56,886 bases of DNA, taken from NCBI GenBank assembly GCA_013619125.1, contig JABXKS010000052.1, positions 1-56,886 on the forward strand, in the 5' to 3' direction. Origin of the DNA: Clostridiales bacterium. GTDB lineage: Bacteria > Bacillota > Clostridia > Tissierellales > GPF-1. Position numbers and translations under genes: made by a program. The notes under the pieces were generated by a model that saw only the letters and a program-made list of their open reading frames with translations, was not told where the DNA came from and did not search any database. Position 1 is the stretch's first letter; each line of letters begins with the position of its first letter. Below, in pieces: positions 15,860-24,706 of the stretch.

Positions 15860-17047
15860 ATGAAGCGAATTGGAATGATGTACCTTATCGGATTATTGAT
15901 TATCCCTGGGTTTATCGGTTTTGCTCAAGAAACGAAGGAAGCAGATATGCTTCCTTTTTCAGCGATTGTCCTGTCACAAAATGAGAATGAATTGAATCAA
16001 TTGATGGCGTGGCAGGAGCAGGCAGAATTCTTGTTTACCGGGGATATGATGTTTCATATGCCCCAGATCGAAGGCGCAGAGAGCAGCGAAACGGAGGACT
16101 ATGATTTTTCATATTCATTTTCTGCCATTGAACCCCTGGTAGCGGATGTGGATGTGGCCGTTGCAAATCTGGAAACCACCCTTGCTGGGGAGCGGCTGCC
16201 TTATCGGGGATATCCGCAATTCAATACCCCGGATCAAGCGGCACTGGCTATCAAGGCCGCTGGGTTCGATGTCTTGATGACAGCAAATAACCATAGCGTG
16301 GACAGCGGAAGAAAGGGATTGCTTCGCACTTTGTCTGTATTGGATGACCTCGGATTTCAACACACCGGTACAAAATCGGAAGAGGATGATTCCGTCTTGA
16401 TTGTCGAGGTGAATGGAATCAGGGTTGCGATGATTAACGGCACCTATGGATTGAACGGATTGGAATCTTATCTGACCGCCGAAGAGAGGGTCAGTTTGAT
16501 CCGTATGATCGGGGATGGATCACGAATCGAATCCGAGATTGAAGCGATCAAGGAAGAGGTTGATTTTGTGATTGTTCTGCCCCATTGGGGGCAGGAATAT
16601 CAGCGTCAGCCAAGCAATAAGCAAAAGGGGTTGGCAGAAAACTGGTTTGTTGCCGGAGCCGATGCCATTATTGGGTCGCATCCCCATGTGATTCAACCCA
16701 TGGAGTGGCGCGAGGATGGTCAGTTTATCGCCTATTCCTTGGGGAATGCCATATCCAATCAGCGAGAGCGACCAGGCAAGCCAGCCTATTGGCGGTTTAC
16801 AGAGGATGGGGTTTTGCTGTTTATGACCCTTGTCAGAAATCCATGGACGGGAAAAACGGAGATTGCGGATCTGCGCGCACAGCCCACCCACGTGGAGCGA
16901 ATTTGGACCGGTGAGAAATGGAGTCATCGAATTGTTCCTGCTTCCCCTGAGGATTTGATCACGAGTCCATCCTGGGAGAGGACAAAGGAACAGGTACCGG
17001 GCTCTCAAGATTCACAGAAATTGTCAGAAATCGTAATGAACGTGTAA
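15860..17047 (+). CDS. CapA family protein (poly-gamma-glutamate-capsule-type metallophosphatase fold)
   Basis: This 395-aa exported protein has a signal sequence MKRIGMMYLIGLLIIPGFIGFA. The CapA/PGA_cap domain shows FTGDMMF near residue 59, VANLETTL near 102, ANNHSVDSGRKG near 142, LPHWGQEY near 238 and GSHPHVIQP near 272. These are the metal-binding-like motifs of calcineurin-type phosphoesterases. ATG 15860 is chosen because an upstream in-frame extension has no signal peptide logic. No capB/capC genes are near, so a role in polyglutamate capsule is not supported here; an envelope function is likelier. Confidence 0.85.
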   Translation: MKRIGMMYLIGLLIIPGFIGFAQETKEADMLPFSAIVLSQNENELNQLMAWQEQAEFLFTGDMMFHMPQIEGAESSETEDYDFSYSFSAIEPLVADVDVAVANLETTLAGERLPYRGYPQFNTPDQAALAIKAAGFDVLMTANNHSVDSGRKGLLRTLSVLDDLGFQHTGTKSEEDDSVLIVEVNGIRVAMINGTYGLNGLESYLTAEERVSLIRMIGDGSRIESEIEAIKEEVDFVIVLPHWGQEYQRQPSNKQKGLAENWFVAGADAIIGSHPHVIQPMEWREDGQFIAYSLGNAISNQRERPGKPAYWRFTEDGVLLFMTLVRNPWTGKTEIADLRAQPTHVERIWTGEKWSHRIVPASPEDLITSPSWERTKEQVPGSQDSQKLSEIVMNV

Positions 17048-17075
17048 TTCAAAAGACCTTGTAATATGATACAAT
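17048..17075 (+). promoter_or_regulatory. Possible promoter of cdaA-cdaR
   Basis: TTCAAA (17048-17053) and TACAAT (17070-17075) are separated by 16 nt, about 28 nt before the cdaA start. The -35 is weak, and read-through from the CapA-like gene is also possible because no terminator is seen between them. Confidence 0.5.
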
Positions 17076-17103
17076 ATAGACAGAAAAACAAGGTGGGATG
17101 ACA

Positions 17104-17967
17104 ATGGATTATATACAGATTTTTATGAATATTAGCTTGACCGATGTGATTGACATCGCAATCGTTGCGTTCATTATTTATAAAGCTTTGATGTTGTTGG
17201 AAGGAACGAGGGCTTTGCAATTATTCAAGGGGATTGCTGTGATATTGGCATTGGTTCCTCTTTCTAGTCTTGCGCGGCTTTATATGTTAAATTGGCTGTT
17301 AGAACGGGCGATGACGGTATTCTTTGTTTTTATTATCGTTGTTTTTCAACCGGAATTGCGCCGAGCTTTGGAGTATATCGGTAGAAACAACCTGTTTTCA
17401 AAGCGCCTATTCACAGTGGATCGCGGCGGTATGCAGTCCTTGGATTCTCTGGTGGCCTCTATTGCAGAAGCGACGGTTTCCTTGGCGCGGCAACGAATTG
17501 GTGGATTGATTGTAATCAAGGGAAGAACCGGTCTCAACGAGGTGGTTGACACGGGAACGAGGCTTGACTCCATAGTGACGAGTGAACTGTTGATTAATAT
17601 CTTCATTCCGAACACGCCATTGCATGATGGCGCGGTTGTGATCGAAGAAGGGCGAATTACCGCGGCGGCTTGTATTTTGCCGCTTTCATCCAATACCGCG
17701 ATTTCAAAAGAGCTGGGGACGCGTCATCGGTCAGCCTTGGGCATATCAGAGAATTCCGATGCCATGACGATTGTTATTTCTGAAGAAACCGGTGCGATCT
17801 CGATGACGAAAGAAGGGCGCATGACTCGGTATATGGATCTGGATCAATTAAAAACCAGAATGACTGCATTTCTGAAGGAAGAAGGCATTTATGGTTCCAG
17901 CGAGGGTGATGATCTCTTTTCGAAAGTGAATCAATGGAGGAAACAGCATGAACGACGGAGTGAATAA
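17104..17967 (+). CDS. cdaA: Diadenylate cyclase CdaA
   Basis: This 287-aa membrane enzyme makes cyclic di-AMP from two ATP. Three N-terminal transmembrane helices (about residues 14-32, 41-57, 65-82) precede the DAC domain. That domain has the catalytic LHDGAVV (Asp-Gly-Ala at 175-177) and the nucleotide-binding GTRHRSALG (Arg-His-Arg at 207-209). AAGGTGGG lies against an earlier ATG (17098), so ATG 17104 has proper spacing. Its end overlaps cdaR by 20 nt. c-di-AMP controls potassium and cell-wall homeostasis in Firmicutes. glmM, often third in this cluster, does not follow. Confidence 0.95.
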   Translation: MDYIQIFMNISLTDVIDIAIVAFIIYKALMLLEGTRALQLFKGIAVILALVPLSSLARLYMLNWLLERAMTVFFVFIIVVFQPELRRALEYIGRNNLFSKRLFTVDRGGMQSLDSLVASIAEATVSLARQRIGGLIVIKGRTGLNEVVDTGTRLDSIVTSELLINIFIPNTPLHDGAVVIEEGRITAAACILPLSSNTAISKELGTRHRSALGISENSDAMTIVISEETGAISMTKEGRMTRYMDLDQLKTRMTAFLKEEGIYGSSEGDDLFSKVNQWRKQHERRSE

Positions 17968-19195
17968 TCAAAAACGAACGGTCTATTTGATCGTTTCCAT
18001 ATTTTTGGCGATTGTGATTTGGTTTTATATGATGATTATCGTCAATCCCATTGTTCGAACTACCATTGTCAATGTGCCGGTCTCATTTCTGAATGAAGAG
18101 CTCTTGGCCAATGAACAGGTGATGTTGATGGAACCCTCCTCGGCAATGATTGATGTGGAGGTTTCCGGACGCCAGAGTGATGTGTATGGATTAAAGGCTG
18201 AAGATCTGATGGCGTCAGTGGATCTGAAGGGCTATGGATCTGGCGGGTATCAGATTCCTGTTGAGGTAGCAAAGGGGAGCACCTTTGCCATTCAAAATTA
18301 TTCTCCGAAGACGATCTATTTTGTTTTGGATTCGGTGATCGAAAAGCAGGTACCTGTTACGGTTGAATTCCAAGGGACGCCGATTGCCCAGTATCGTGTC
18401 TTGCAGCCAGTGATTGAGCCAGAAATGGTTACCATCGAAGGTCCATCCAAAATTGTCGCAACCGTTAGGCGCGCCGTCGCGCGGGTGGATGTAGACGGGA
18501 AACAAAAGGACTTTCAATCCGTGGTCACCTACTCAGTTGTGGATGAGGCGGGAATTGAAATCCTAGGCGTAAGCCATGCGCCATCAACCGTACGCGTAAG
18601 CGCAGGGGTTGAATTGACAAAAGAAGTTCAAATTGAGGCCATATTGTCTGGAACATTATTGGAAGGCTATGCCTTGTCTGGGGTTCAATTGATACCTGAT
18701 ACGATTTTGATTCAAGGAGATGCCGCCAAGGTGAGCTTGATGGAGCGGGTTGAAACGATGCCGATCGATATTGATCTCTTGTCACAAACAACGGAGCGGG
18801 AAGTGAAATTGAGTCTGCCGGATGGGATTCATCCAGCCAATGGCGACCGTGTTGTTGCGCGAGTTGAAATCGAACCATTGGAGGAATCAGTGATCGAGGT
18901 TCCAAGTGAACGCGTTGAGTTTTATCAAGTGGATGAGGGCATGCGTGCTTTTACGAATCCCCACACCATTGCCGTAACGATTCAAGCGCCACAGTCCGTG
19001 ATTCAGGATTTGGATCAGCGGGACCTTCGTCTTTATGTGAATCTACAGGGATTTGCTCCCGGGGTTTACAAGGTGCCCATTGAAGGCGTTTTATTGGTTG
19101 ATGGAGAGATCATCAGTCTTTTGCCCAATGAAATGGAGGTTGTTGTAATTGATGAGGCACAAGAGGTTCCAGTGGAAGATGAAAATCAAGAATAA
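17948..19195 (+). CDS. cdaR: CdaR (YbbR-domain) regulator of diadenylate cyclase
   Basis: This 415-aa protein has an N-terminal membrane anchor (about residues 10-28) and tandem YbbR repeats on the outer face, recognisable by recurring segments such as PVTVEFQGTP and EVQIEAILSGT. CdaR binds CdaA in the membrane and adjusts its activity. The gene begins inside cdaA (20-nt overlap), so the two are co-translated. Length allows about four YbbR repeats. A terminator follows immediately. Confidence 0.93.
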   Translation: MNDGVNNQKRTVYLIVSIFLAIVIWFYMMIIVNPIVRTTIVNVPVSFLNEELLANEQVMLMEPSSAMIDVEVSGRQSDVYGLKAEDLMASVDLKGYGSGGYQIPVEVAKGSTFAIQNYSPKTIYFVLDSVIEKQVPVTVEFQGTPIAQYRVLQPVIEPEMVTIEGPSKIVATVRRAVARVDVDGKQKDFQSVVTYSVVDEAGIEILGVSHAPSTVRVSAGVELTKEVQIEAILSGTLLEGYALSGVQLIPDTILIQGDAAKVSLMERVETMPIDIDLLSQTTEREVKLSLPDGIHPANGDRVVARVEIEPLEESVIEVPSERVEFYQVDEGMRAFTNPHTIAVTIQAPQSVIQDLDQRDLRLYVNLQGFAPGVYKVPIEGVLLVDGEIISLLPNEMEVVVIDEAQEVPVEDENQE

Positions 19196-19205
19196 TTAAT
19201 TAATC

Positions 19206-19246
19206 ATGCGAAGTTTTTTACAAAAACTTCGCATTTTCTTTTTTTT
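19206..19246 (+). terminator. Terminator after cdaR
   Basis: A stem ATGCGAAGTTTT / AAAACTTCGCAT is followed by a long T-rich tract. A -10-like TATAAT for the ptb operon follows at 19264-19269, but its -35 would fall in the T tract. Confidence 0.9.
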
Positions 19247-19349
19247 ACGGACAAAATTCGGTTTATAATAAGAATAGGTATTCAAAGTGTTATTTTTTTT
19301 GAGCAGAAACAACAAGAAAAGGTTTTCAATGGAATATGGAGGGCGAAAA

Positions 19350-20261
19350 ATGAAAGATTTTAAAGCATTGGTAAAACTTGCGCAAAAGAGGGGTCCAAAA
19401 CGAATTTCAGTTGCAATCGCCCATGACGAAGATGTATTGCTAGCCATCAAAGAGGCCCATGATCTGGGGATCATTGAGGGTATCTTGGTGGGGGATGAGC
19501 AGATGATTCGCGAATTGTCCAGACGAATCGGCTTGTCTTTAAAGCGTTTTACCATTATAAACGAGCATGATTTGATTCGAGGCAGTGAAATTGCAGTCGA
19601 TGAAATTGTAAAAGGAAATGCGGATATTTTGATGAAGGGATTGGTTGATACTTCGATCCTTCTCAAGGCAATGCTGAAGCGATCGGAATTGCGGGGGGAT
19701 ACCTTGTTATCTCATGTCGCCGTATTTGAGATTCCGACTTATCACAAGCTCTTGATTATGAGCGATGCCGCGATGGTGATTGCGCCAACCTTGGAACAAA
19801 AAGTAGCGATCATTAATAATTCAGTTGCGGTTGCACGGTCTTTGTCCATCGAAATGCCAAAGGTTGCGATTCTTTCCGCTAAGGAAAAGGTGTATGAAAA
19901 GATGCCATCGACGGTGGATGCCGGCAAGTTGGTCGAAATGGGAGAGCGTGGGGAGATACAAAATTGTATCCTGGGCGGTCCTTTCGCATTGGACAATGCG
20001 ATTTCGAAAAAAGCAGCTGCGCACAAAGGAATTTCCCATCCCGTTGCGGGAGACGCCGATATCTTGATTGTCCCACAGATTGAATCCGGCAATATTCTAT
20101 ACAAAGCATTGAATTTCTTGGCCAATGCCACCAGCGCCGGTTTGATTGTTGGTGCCAAGGTGCCGATTGTATTAACCAGCCGCGCGGATCAGCCGATTTC
20201 GAAGCTGAATTCTATCGTTTTGGCGGCTTTGTCTGTAAAGGGAAAGGGGACGAAAGTATGA
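19350..20261 (+). CDS. ptb: Phosphate butyryltransferase (phosphotransbutyrylase)
   Basis: Ptb converts butyryl-CoA or branched acyl-CoA plus phosphate into acyl phosphate. The 303-aa protein belongs to the phosphate acetyl/butyryltransferase family; KDFKALVKLAQ opens it, and the C-terminal NATSAGLIVGAKVPIVLTSRA is characteristic. ATG 19350 follows GGAGGG by 7 nt; an earlier in-frame ATG (19287) lacks a site. It overlaps buk by ATGA. Together they make one ATP per acyl-CoA by substrate-level phosphorylation. Confidence 0.93.
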   Translation: MKDFKALVKLAQKRGPKRISVAIAHDEDVLLAIKEAHDLGIIEGILVGDEQMIRELSRRIGLSLKRFTIINEHDLIRGSEIAVDEIVKGNADILMKGLVDTSILLKAMLKRSELRGDTLLSHVAVFEIPTYHKLLIMSDAAMVIAPTLEQKVAIINNSVAVARSLSIEMPKVAILSAKEKVYEKMPSTVDAGKLVEMGERGEIQNCILGGPFALDNAISKKAAAHKGISHPVAGDADILIVPQIESGNILYKALNFLANATSAGLIVGAKVPIVLTSRADQPISKLNSIVLAALSVKGKGTKV

Positions 20262-21325
20262 ATCAGAAGCAATTGCTAGTGATCAACCCGGGATCGACAT
20301 CCACGAAAATTGCGATTTATCAAGAAGAGAAGGTTTTGTATGAAGAGACCTTACGACATACGGCAGAGGAGCTTGCCGCTTTTGCAACGATCTTCGAGCA
20401 ATTCGATTTTCGCCGAAAGATGATTGAAGCAGCTATCGAAAAAGCGGGCTTGCGTTTGGAAGACTTGGATGCTGTTGTGGGTCGAGGCGGATTATTAAAA
20501 CCCATCACCAGCGGAACTTATCGCGTAAATGACGCCATGCTGAAAGATTTGAAGGTTGGCGTTTTGGGACAGCATGCCTCAAATCTGGGCGGCGTTCTTG
20601 CCTATGAAATCGCCGAGCCCATGGGGAAACCTTCTTTTATTGTAGATCCTGTCGTTGTAGACGAGATGGAACCCTTGGCACGATATACGGGACTTCCTGG
20701 CGTAGAGCGTCGATCAATTTTTCATGCTCTTAATCAGAAGGCGATTGCACGGCTGGCTGCCAAGCAATTGAATCATCCCTATGAAGCGGTTAATCTTGTT
20801 GTGGTTCATTTGGGAGGCGGCATTACAATTGGCGCCCATACTGAAGGCCGTGTGGTGGATGTAACCAATGGCTTGGATGGAGAGGGACCCATGACTCCTG
20901 AACGTTCCGGTGCCTTGCCAGCTCGTGAGGTGATGAAGTTGGCGCTTACGACTGACACGGAAGAATTGAAGAAACAAATTTCCGGTCGAGGAGGACTTGT
21001 GGCGCATCTGGACACAAACGATGTCAGAGAGGTGATTAAGCGAATTGATGAAGGCGATCAGAAAGCGGAAGAAACCCTGCAGGCCATGGCTTATCAGGTT
21101 GCAAAATCCGTTGGTGCCATGGCGACCGTTCTGGAGGGAAAGGTTGATGGGATCGTGATTACCGGAGGCATTGCATACAACGATCGATTTGTTTCCTGGA
21201 TCGAGAATAGAACGAAATTTATCGCGCCAATCTTTGTCTTCCCTGGGGAAGATGAGTGTAAAGCCCTGGCAGATGGGGCGTTGCGTGTGCTACATCATAT
21301 GGAAGAAGCGAAGAGTTATGAGTGA
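20258..21325 (+). CDS. buk: Butyrate kinase
   Basis: Buk makes ATP from ADP and butyryl (or isobutyryl/isovaleryl) phosphate. The 355-aa ASKHA-fold kinase has the phosphate-binding INPGSTSTK at residues 9-17, HLGGGITIG near residue 183, and GGIAYNDRF near residue 304. It is coupled to ptb by an ATGA overlap and to the ATPase gene after it by an 8-nt overlap. With the 2-oxoacid oxidoreductase downstream, it would complete oxidative decarboxylation of an amino-acid-derived keto acid to free acid. Confidence 0.94.
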   Translation: MNQKQLLVINPGSTSTKIAIYQEEKVLYEETLRHTAEELAAFATIFEQFDFRRKMIEAAIEKAGLRLEDLDAVVGRGGLLKPITSGTYRVNDAMLKDLKVGVLGQHASNLGGVLAYEIAEPMGKPSFIVDPVVVDEMEPLARYTGLPGVERRSIFHALNQKAIARLAAKQLNHPYEAVNLVVVHLGGGITIGAHTEGRVVDVTNGLDGEGPMTPERSGALPAREVMKLALTTDTEELKKQISGRGGLVAHLDTNDVREVIKRIDEGDQKAEETLQAMAYQVAKSVGAMATVLEGKVDGIVITGGIAYNDRFVSWIENRTKFIAPIFVFPGEDECKALADGALRVLHHMEEAKSYE

Positions 21326-21989
21326 TCGCAGAATCCGGGTCATTACCGGGCATTATGGGAGCGGCAAGTCTGAGTTTGCCGTGAATTATGCGGTTGCTTT
21401 GGCGAAGCAAGGCAAACAGGTATGTCTTGTGGATTTGGATGTGGTCAATCCCTATTTTCGACCAAGGGAAAAGGTAGAAGAGTTGAAGGAATTGGGGGTT
21501 GAGGTAATCTCCAGCTCCATTGGCGGTGCGGCGATTGATGTGCCGGCCGTGTCGGCATCAATCCTTAAACCGTTGCATCAAAAGGAACTTGACGCGGTGA
21601 TCGATTTGGGCGGAGACCCAATAGGAGCGCGGGTCTTGAGTCGTTTTTACAAGGATCTTCAAGATGAAGAGATTGATGTTTTCTTTGTGGTGAACGCCTA
21701 TCGGCCGGAAACGGCGGATTTGTCGGGAGCCTTGTCCTATCTTCGGCGAATCGAAGAGACTGCTAGGCAAACCGTGACGGGACTGATCAACAACACACAC
21801 CTTATGAAAAGTACCAAGGTGGAAGATGTTTTGCTCGGACAGGAATTGACGCAAGCGTTATCAAAGGAGACACAAATCCCGATACGATTTGTATCTTGCT
21901 TGGAGACTATTGCAGGCGAATTGCCAAACGACATCGAAGGGGAAATTTTTCCGCTTCAATTATATTTACGAGAACAATGGATGCTATAA
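21318..21989 (+). CDS. MinD/ParA-superfamily P-loop ATPase
   Basis: This 223-aa protein has a deviant Walker A motif, GHYGSGKSEFAVN, near residue 10, a switch region DLDVVNPYFRPRE, and DLGGDP as Walker B-like. It lacks cysteines of Mrp/Nbp35 scaffolds, so an Fe-S scaffold role is not supported by visible motifs. The gene starts 8 nt inside buk and is followed by the 2-oxoacid oxidoreductase genes; such an ATPase recurs beside these enzymes in Clostridia. A role in assembly or regulation of the complex is possible, but the function is unknown. Confidence 0.8.
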   Translation: MSDRRIRVITGHYGSGKSEFAVNYAVALAKQGKQVCLVDLDVVNPYFRPREKVEELKELGVEVISSSIGGAAIDVPAVSASILKPLHQKELDAVIDLGGDPIGARVLSRFYKDLQDEEIDVFFVVNAYRPETADLSGALSYLRRIEETARQTVTGLINNTHLMKSTKVEDVLLGQELTQALSKETQIPIRFVSCLETIAGELPNDIEGEIFPLQLYLREQWML

Positions 21990-22002
21990 AGGAGGAAAGA
22001 GC

Positions 22003-22233
22003 ATGGGTAAAGCAAAAGGTACGGTCATTTTTGATTCTGATGCGTGCAAGGGTTGTGGACTCTGTATTTCGGTATGTCCGGTCAATATTTTAGCCCTTGA
22101 TACGTCTAGTGTCAACAACAAGGGATATCATCCCGCGACGGCGATTGAACCGGAGAAATGCATCGGTTGTGCAAATTGTGCAACGATTTGTCCGGATACC
22201 GTAATTACAGTTTACCGAACCATGGAAGAGTAG
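22003..22233 (+). CDS. vorD: 2x[4Fe-4S] ferredoxin, delta subunit of 2-oxoacid:ferredoxin oxidoreductase
   Basis: This 76-aa ferredoxin has two CX2CX2CX3CP clusters (CKGCGLCISVCP and CIGCANCATICP). It is the electron-carrying delta subunit placed before alpha, beta and gamma subunit genes of the complex, and receives electrons from the thiamine pyrophosphate/Fe-S core. AAAGGAGG lies before ATG 22003; longer in-frame versions would overlap the ATPase gene and have no site. Symbol follows the branched-chain-specific complexes by context only. Confidence 0.88.
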   Translation: MGKAKGTVIFDSDACKGCGLCISVCPVNILALDTSSVNNKGYHPATAIEPEKCIGCANCATICPDTVITVYRTMEE

Positions 22234-22244
22234 GAGGAGAGCGA

Positions 22245-23300
22245 ATGGCTAAGGTTTTGATGAAGGGAAACGAAGCGATCGGCGCAGCAGCAATTAAAGC
22301 GGGCTGCAAATACTTCTTCGGTTATCCCATTACCCCACAAAATGAAATCCCTGAATATATGTCTCGGGAATTACCAAAGGTCGGCGGTGTATTTTTGCAG
22401 GCCGAGAGTGAGATCGCAGCAATCAATATGGTTTATGGTGCAGCCGGATGCGGCGTTCGCGTGATGACATCCTCGTCTTCACCGGGGATTGCCTTGAAGC
22501 AGGAAGGAATCTCTTACATTGCAGGAGCGGAACTTCCCTGCGTGATTGTTAATATCTCTCGAGGCGGTCCGGGACTTGGCAGTATTCAACCGGCGCAATC
22601 GGATTATTATCAATCCACCAGGGGTGGCGGAAACGGTGACTATTTCCATCCAGTCTATGCCCCAGCCAGCATTCAGGAAACAGTTGATTTGATGCAGGAA
22701 GCCTTTGACGTGGCGGATAAATATCGAACACCGGTGATGGTGTTGGGCGATGGTATGATCGGTCAGATGATGGAACCGGTTGAGTTCTTTGAACGGGAGC
22801 CGTTGAAGGTTGAAAAACCGTGGGCAACCAATGGTACAAAGGGAAAACGAAAGCCGAATATCATCAACTCTTTATTTATTGATCCGCAAGCATTGGAAGA
22901 TCATAACCATCGACTTGAAGAAAAATTTGAATTGATGAAGAAAAATGAAACGCGTGTTGAAACCTTTAACATGGAAGCGGCTGAAGTGGTTTGCGTTGCA
23001 TATGGAACAACGGCTCGCATTGTAAAGAATGCCATTGAAAATTGTAAAAAGGAAGGCATTGAAGTTGGTCTGATTCGTCCGATTACCTTGTGGCCATTCC
23101 CAGAGGCTGCTTTTGATGAGATATCTGATACAACCAAGGTATTTTTAAGTGTGGAAATGAGCATGGGTCAAATGATCGATGATGTGAAAATTGCAGTAGC
23201 GGGAAGACGACCGGTAGAATTCTACGGAAGATCTGGCGGCATGATCCCAACACCAGAAGGTGTTGTACAAAAAATCAAATCAATTTTGGGGAGGGAATAA
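22245..23300 (+). CDS. vorB: 2-oxoacid:ferredoxin oxidoreductase, alpha subunit (VorB-like)
   Basis: This is the 351-aa pyrimidine-binding/transketolase-C-type subunit. It begins VLMKGNEAIGAAAIKAGC, then FFGYPITPQNEIPEY, and later AQSDYYQSTRGGGNGDYF, all typical of the separate alpha subunit of four-subunit 2-oxoacid oxidoreductases. It acts with beta to decarboxylate a keto acid and form acyl-CoA plus reduced ferredoxin. ATG 22245 follows TAGGAGGAG. Branched-chain keto acids are the likely substrate because ptb-buk precede it; 2-oxoglutarate cannot be ruled out. Confidence 0.88.
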   Translation: MAKVLMKGNEAIGAAAIKAGCKYFFGYPITPQNEIPEYMSRELPKVGGVFLQAESEIAAINMVYGAAGCGVRVMTSSSSPGIALKQEGISYIAGAELPCVIVNISRGGPGLGSIQPAQSDYYQSTRGGGNGDYFHPVYAPASIQETVDLMQEAFDVADKYRTPVMVLGDGMIGQMMEPVEFFEREPLKVEKPWATNGTKGKRKPNIINSLFIDPQALEDHNHRLEEKFELMKKNETRVETFNMEAAEVVCVAYGTTARIVKNAIENCKKEGIEVGLIRPITLWPFPEAAFDEISDTTKVFLSVEMSMGQMIDDVKIAVAGRRPVEFYGRSGGMIPTPEGVVQKIKSILGRE

Positions 23301-23301
23301 G

Positions 23302-24048
23302 ATGGCTGTCGTATTTCAAAAAACAAAGGGATTGACGGATAAACCTTTTTCCTATTGTCCAGGTTGTACCCATGGAATCATCCATCGTCTGGTTGCTGAA
23401 TCATTGGAAGAATTGGGCTTGTTGGACGAAGTCATTGGCGTTGCACCGGTTGGATGCTCCGTCTTTGCCTACGAATTCTTCAATTGTGATATGCATGAAG
23501 CTGCCCATGGACGCGCGCCGGCGGTAGCAACAGGTATCAAACGGGTTCATCCGGATCATCCGGTATTTACCTATCAGGGCGATGGTGACTTGGCATCGAT
23601 TGGAACTGCAGAAATCGTACATGTTGCTCATCGTGGAGAGAAGATCACAACGATTTTCGTAAATAACGCAATTTATGGGATGACCGGTGGACAGATGGCG
23701 CCGACTACCCTTGTGGGACAAAAAGCAACCACAGCGCCATATGGCCGTGATGCGGCCCTTTGCGGGAATCCAATTCGGATCTCCGAAATGCTGGCGACCA
23801 TTGATGGAGCAGTTTTTGTTGAACGCGTTGCCGTCAATACACCGGCAAATATTCGGAAAGCAAAAAAAGCGATCAAAAGAGCCTTTGAGGTGCAATTGCA
23901 GGGCTTGGGATTTGGCATTGTCGAAGTCTTGTCAACCTGCCCAACGAACTGGGGACTGACACCGGTTGAATCCCTTGAGTGGCTGGAAAAGAATATGATT
24001 CCATACTATCCATTGGGGAACTTTAAATCACCAAAGGAGGAAAAATAA
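23302..24048 (+). CDS. vorA: 2-oxoacid:ferredoxin oxidoreductase, beta subunit (thiamine pyrophosphate-binding)
   Basis: This 248-aa subunit holds thiamine pyrophosphate and the core Fe-S cluster ligands. It shows FSYCPGCTHGIIHRL near residue 16 and the TPP motif GDGDLASIG followed by NNAIYGMTGGQMAPTT. GGGGAGGG lies before ATG 23302; the stop shares a base with the gamma start (TAATG). The short form without a fused C-terminal ferredoxin fits the separate delta gene upstream. Substrate assignment is by gene context. Confidence 0.88.
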   Translation: MAVVFQKTKGLTDKPFSYCPGCTHGIIHRLVAESLEELGLLDEVIGVAPVGCSVFAYEFFNCDMHEAAHGRAPAVATGIKRVHPDHPVFTYQGDGDLASIGTAEIVHVAHRGEKITTIFVNNAIYGMTGGQMAPTTLVGQKATTAPYGRDAALCGNPIRISEMLATIDGAVFVERVAVNTPANIRKAKKAIKRAFEVQLQGLGFGIVEVLSTCPTNWGLTPVESLEWLEKNMIPYYPLGNFKSPKEEK

Positions 24049-24593
24049 TGCAAGAGAGAGCGATATTTGCTGGATTTGGCGGACAAGGCGTTATGTCCAT
24101 GGGGAAATTATTGACCTATGCCGGCATGATTGAAGGGAAAGAAGTCTCTTGGCTTCCTTCTTACGGACCAGAGATGCGTGGTGGAACGGCGAATTGCCAT
24201 GTGACTGTTTCCGATGCGGCCATCGGCTCGCCGGTTATTACCAATGATGCAACCTGCCTAATTGCCATGAACCTTCCTTCATTAGTGAAGTTTGAAGGTG
24301 ATGTGGTAGCGGGAGGCGTGATCTTCATCAACAGTACATTGATTGATATAAAGACTGATCGTGATGACGTGCATGCCTATTATGTACCTGCCAATGATAT
24401 TGCCAATGATTTGGGCAATTTGAAGGTGGCGAACATGGTGATGCTGGGCGCATACTTGAAAGTGATGCATCCTGTAAAAGAGGAATCGGTTGTTGAGACC
24501 TTTCATAAATTGTTCACGGGCGCAAAAGAAAAATTAATTCCCATGAATGAGGAAGCATTAAAGCGCGGTGCGGATAGCATTGTAATTGCATAA
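24048..24593 (+). CDS. vorC: 2-oxoacid:ferredoxin oxidoreductase, gamma subunit
   Basis: This is the 181-aa gamma subunit, with FAGFGGQGVMSMGKLL at the N-terminus and SYGPEMRGGTANCHVTVS, the signature of the catalytic-gamma domain that helps bind CoA. It is the last gene of the ptb-buk-ATPase-vor operon. The start ATG overlaps the beta stop. A terminator follows within 25 nt. Confidence 0.9.
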   Translation: MQERAIFAGFGGQGVMSMGKLLTYAGMIEGKEVSWLPSYGPEMRGGTANCHVTVSDAAIGSPVITNDATCLIAMNLPSLVKFEGDVVAGGVIFINSTLIDIKTDRDDVHAYYVPANDIANDLGNLKVANMVMLGAYLKVMHPVKEESVVETFHKLFTGAKEKLIPMNEEALKRGADSIVIA

Positions 24594-24614
24594 AAGAGTT
24601 TCACTTTGTTGATA

Positions 24615-24656
24615 AACCCTGCTGATGGACGGAAACGTTGATTGGCGGGGTTTTTT
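24615..24656 (+). terminator. Terminator after the ptb-buk-vor operon
   Basis: AACCCTGC (24615-24622) pairs with GCGGGGTT (24645-24652, one G-U) across a 22-nt loop with a small inner stem, followed by TTTTTT. Confidence 0.75.
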
Positions 24657-24669
24657 GATGCTGGAATCC

Positions 24670-24683
24670 AGAACAAATGTTTG
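24670..24683 (+). promoter_or_regulatory. LexA (SOS) box upstream of dinB
   Basis: AGAACAAATGTTTG matches the Gram-positive LexA consensus CGAACRNRYGTTYC at 12 of 14 positions. It lies 24-37 nt before the dinB ATG, between a weak -35 (CTGGAA, 24661-24666) and -10 (TAGACT, 24685-24690). Control of an error-prone polymerase by LexA is the expected arrangement. Confidence 0.8.
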
Positions 24684-24706
24684 GTAGACTAAGAATGGAG
24701 GATAAG

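Noticed and set aside
15860-17047. Polyglutamate capsule locus around the CapA-like gene
   Set aside because: No capB, capC or capD homologue is adjacent; the neighbours are a DUF881 protein and c-di-AMP genes.
21318-21989. Mrp/Nbp35-type Fe-S scaffold identity for the ATPase
   Set aside because: The C-terminal CXXC of that family is absent.
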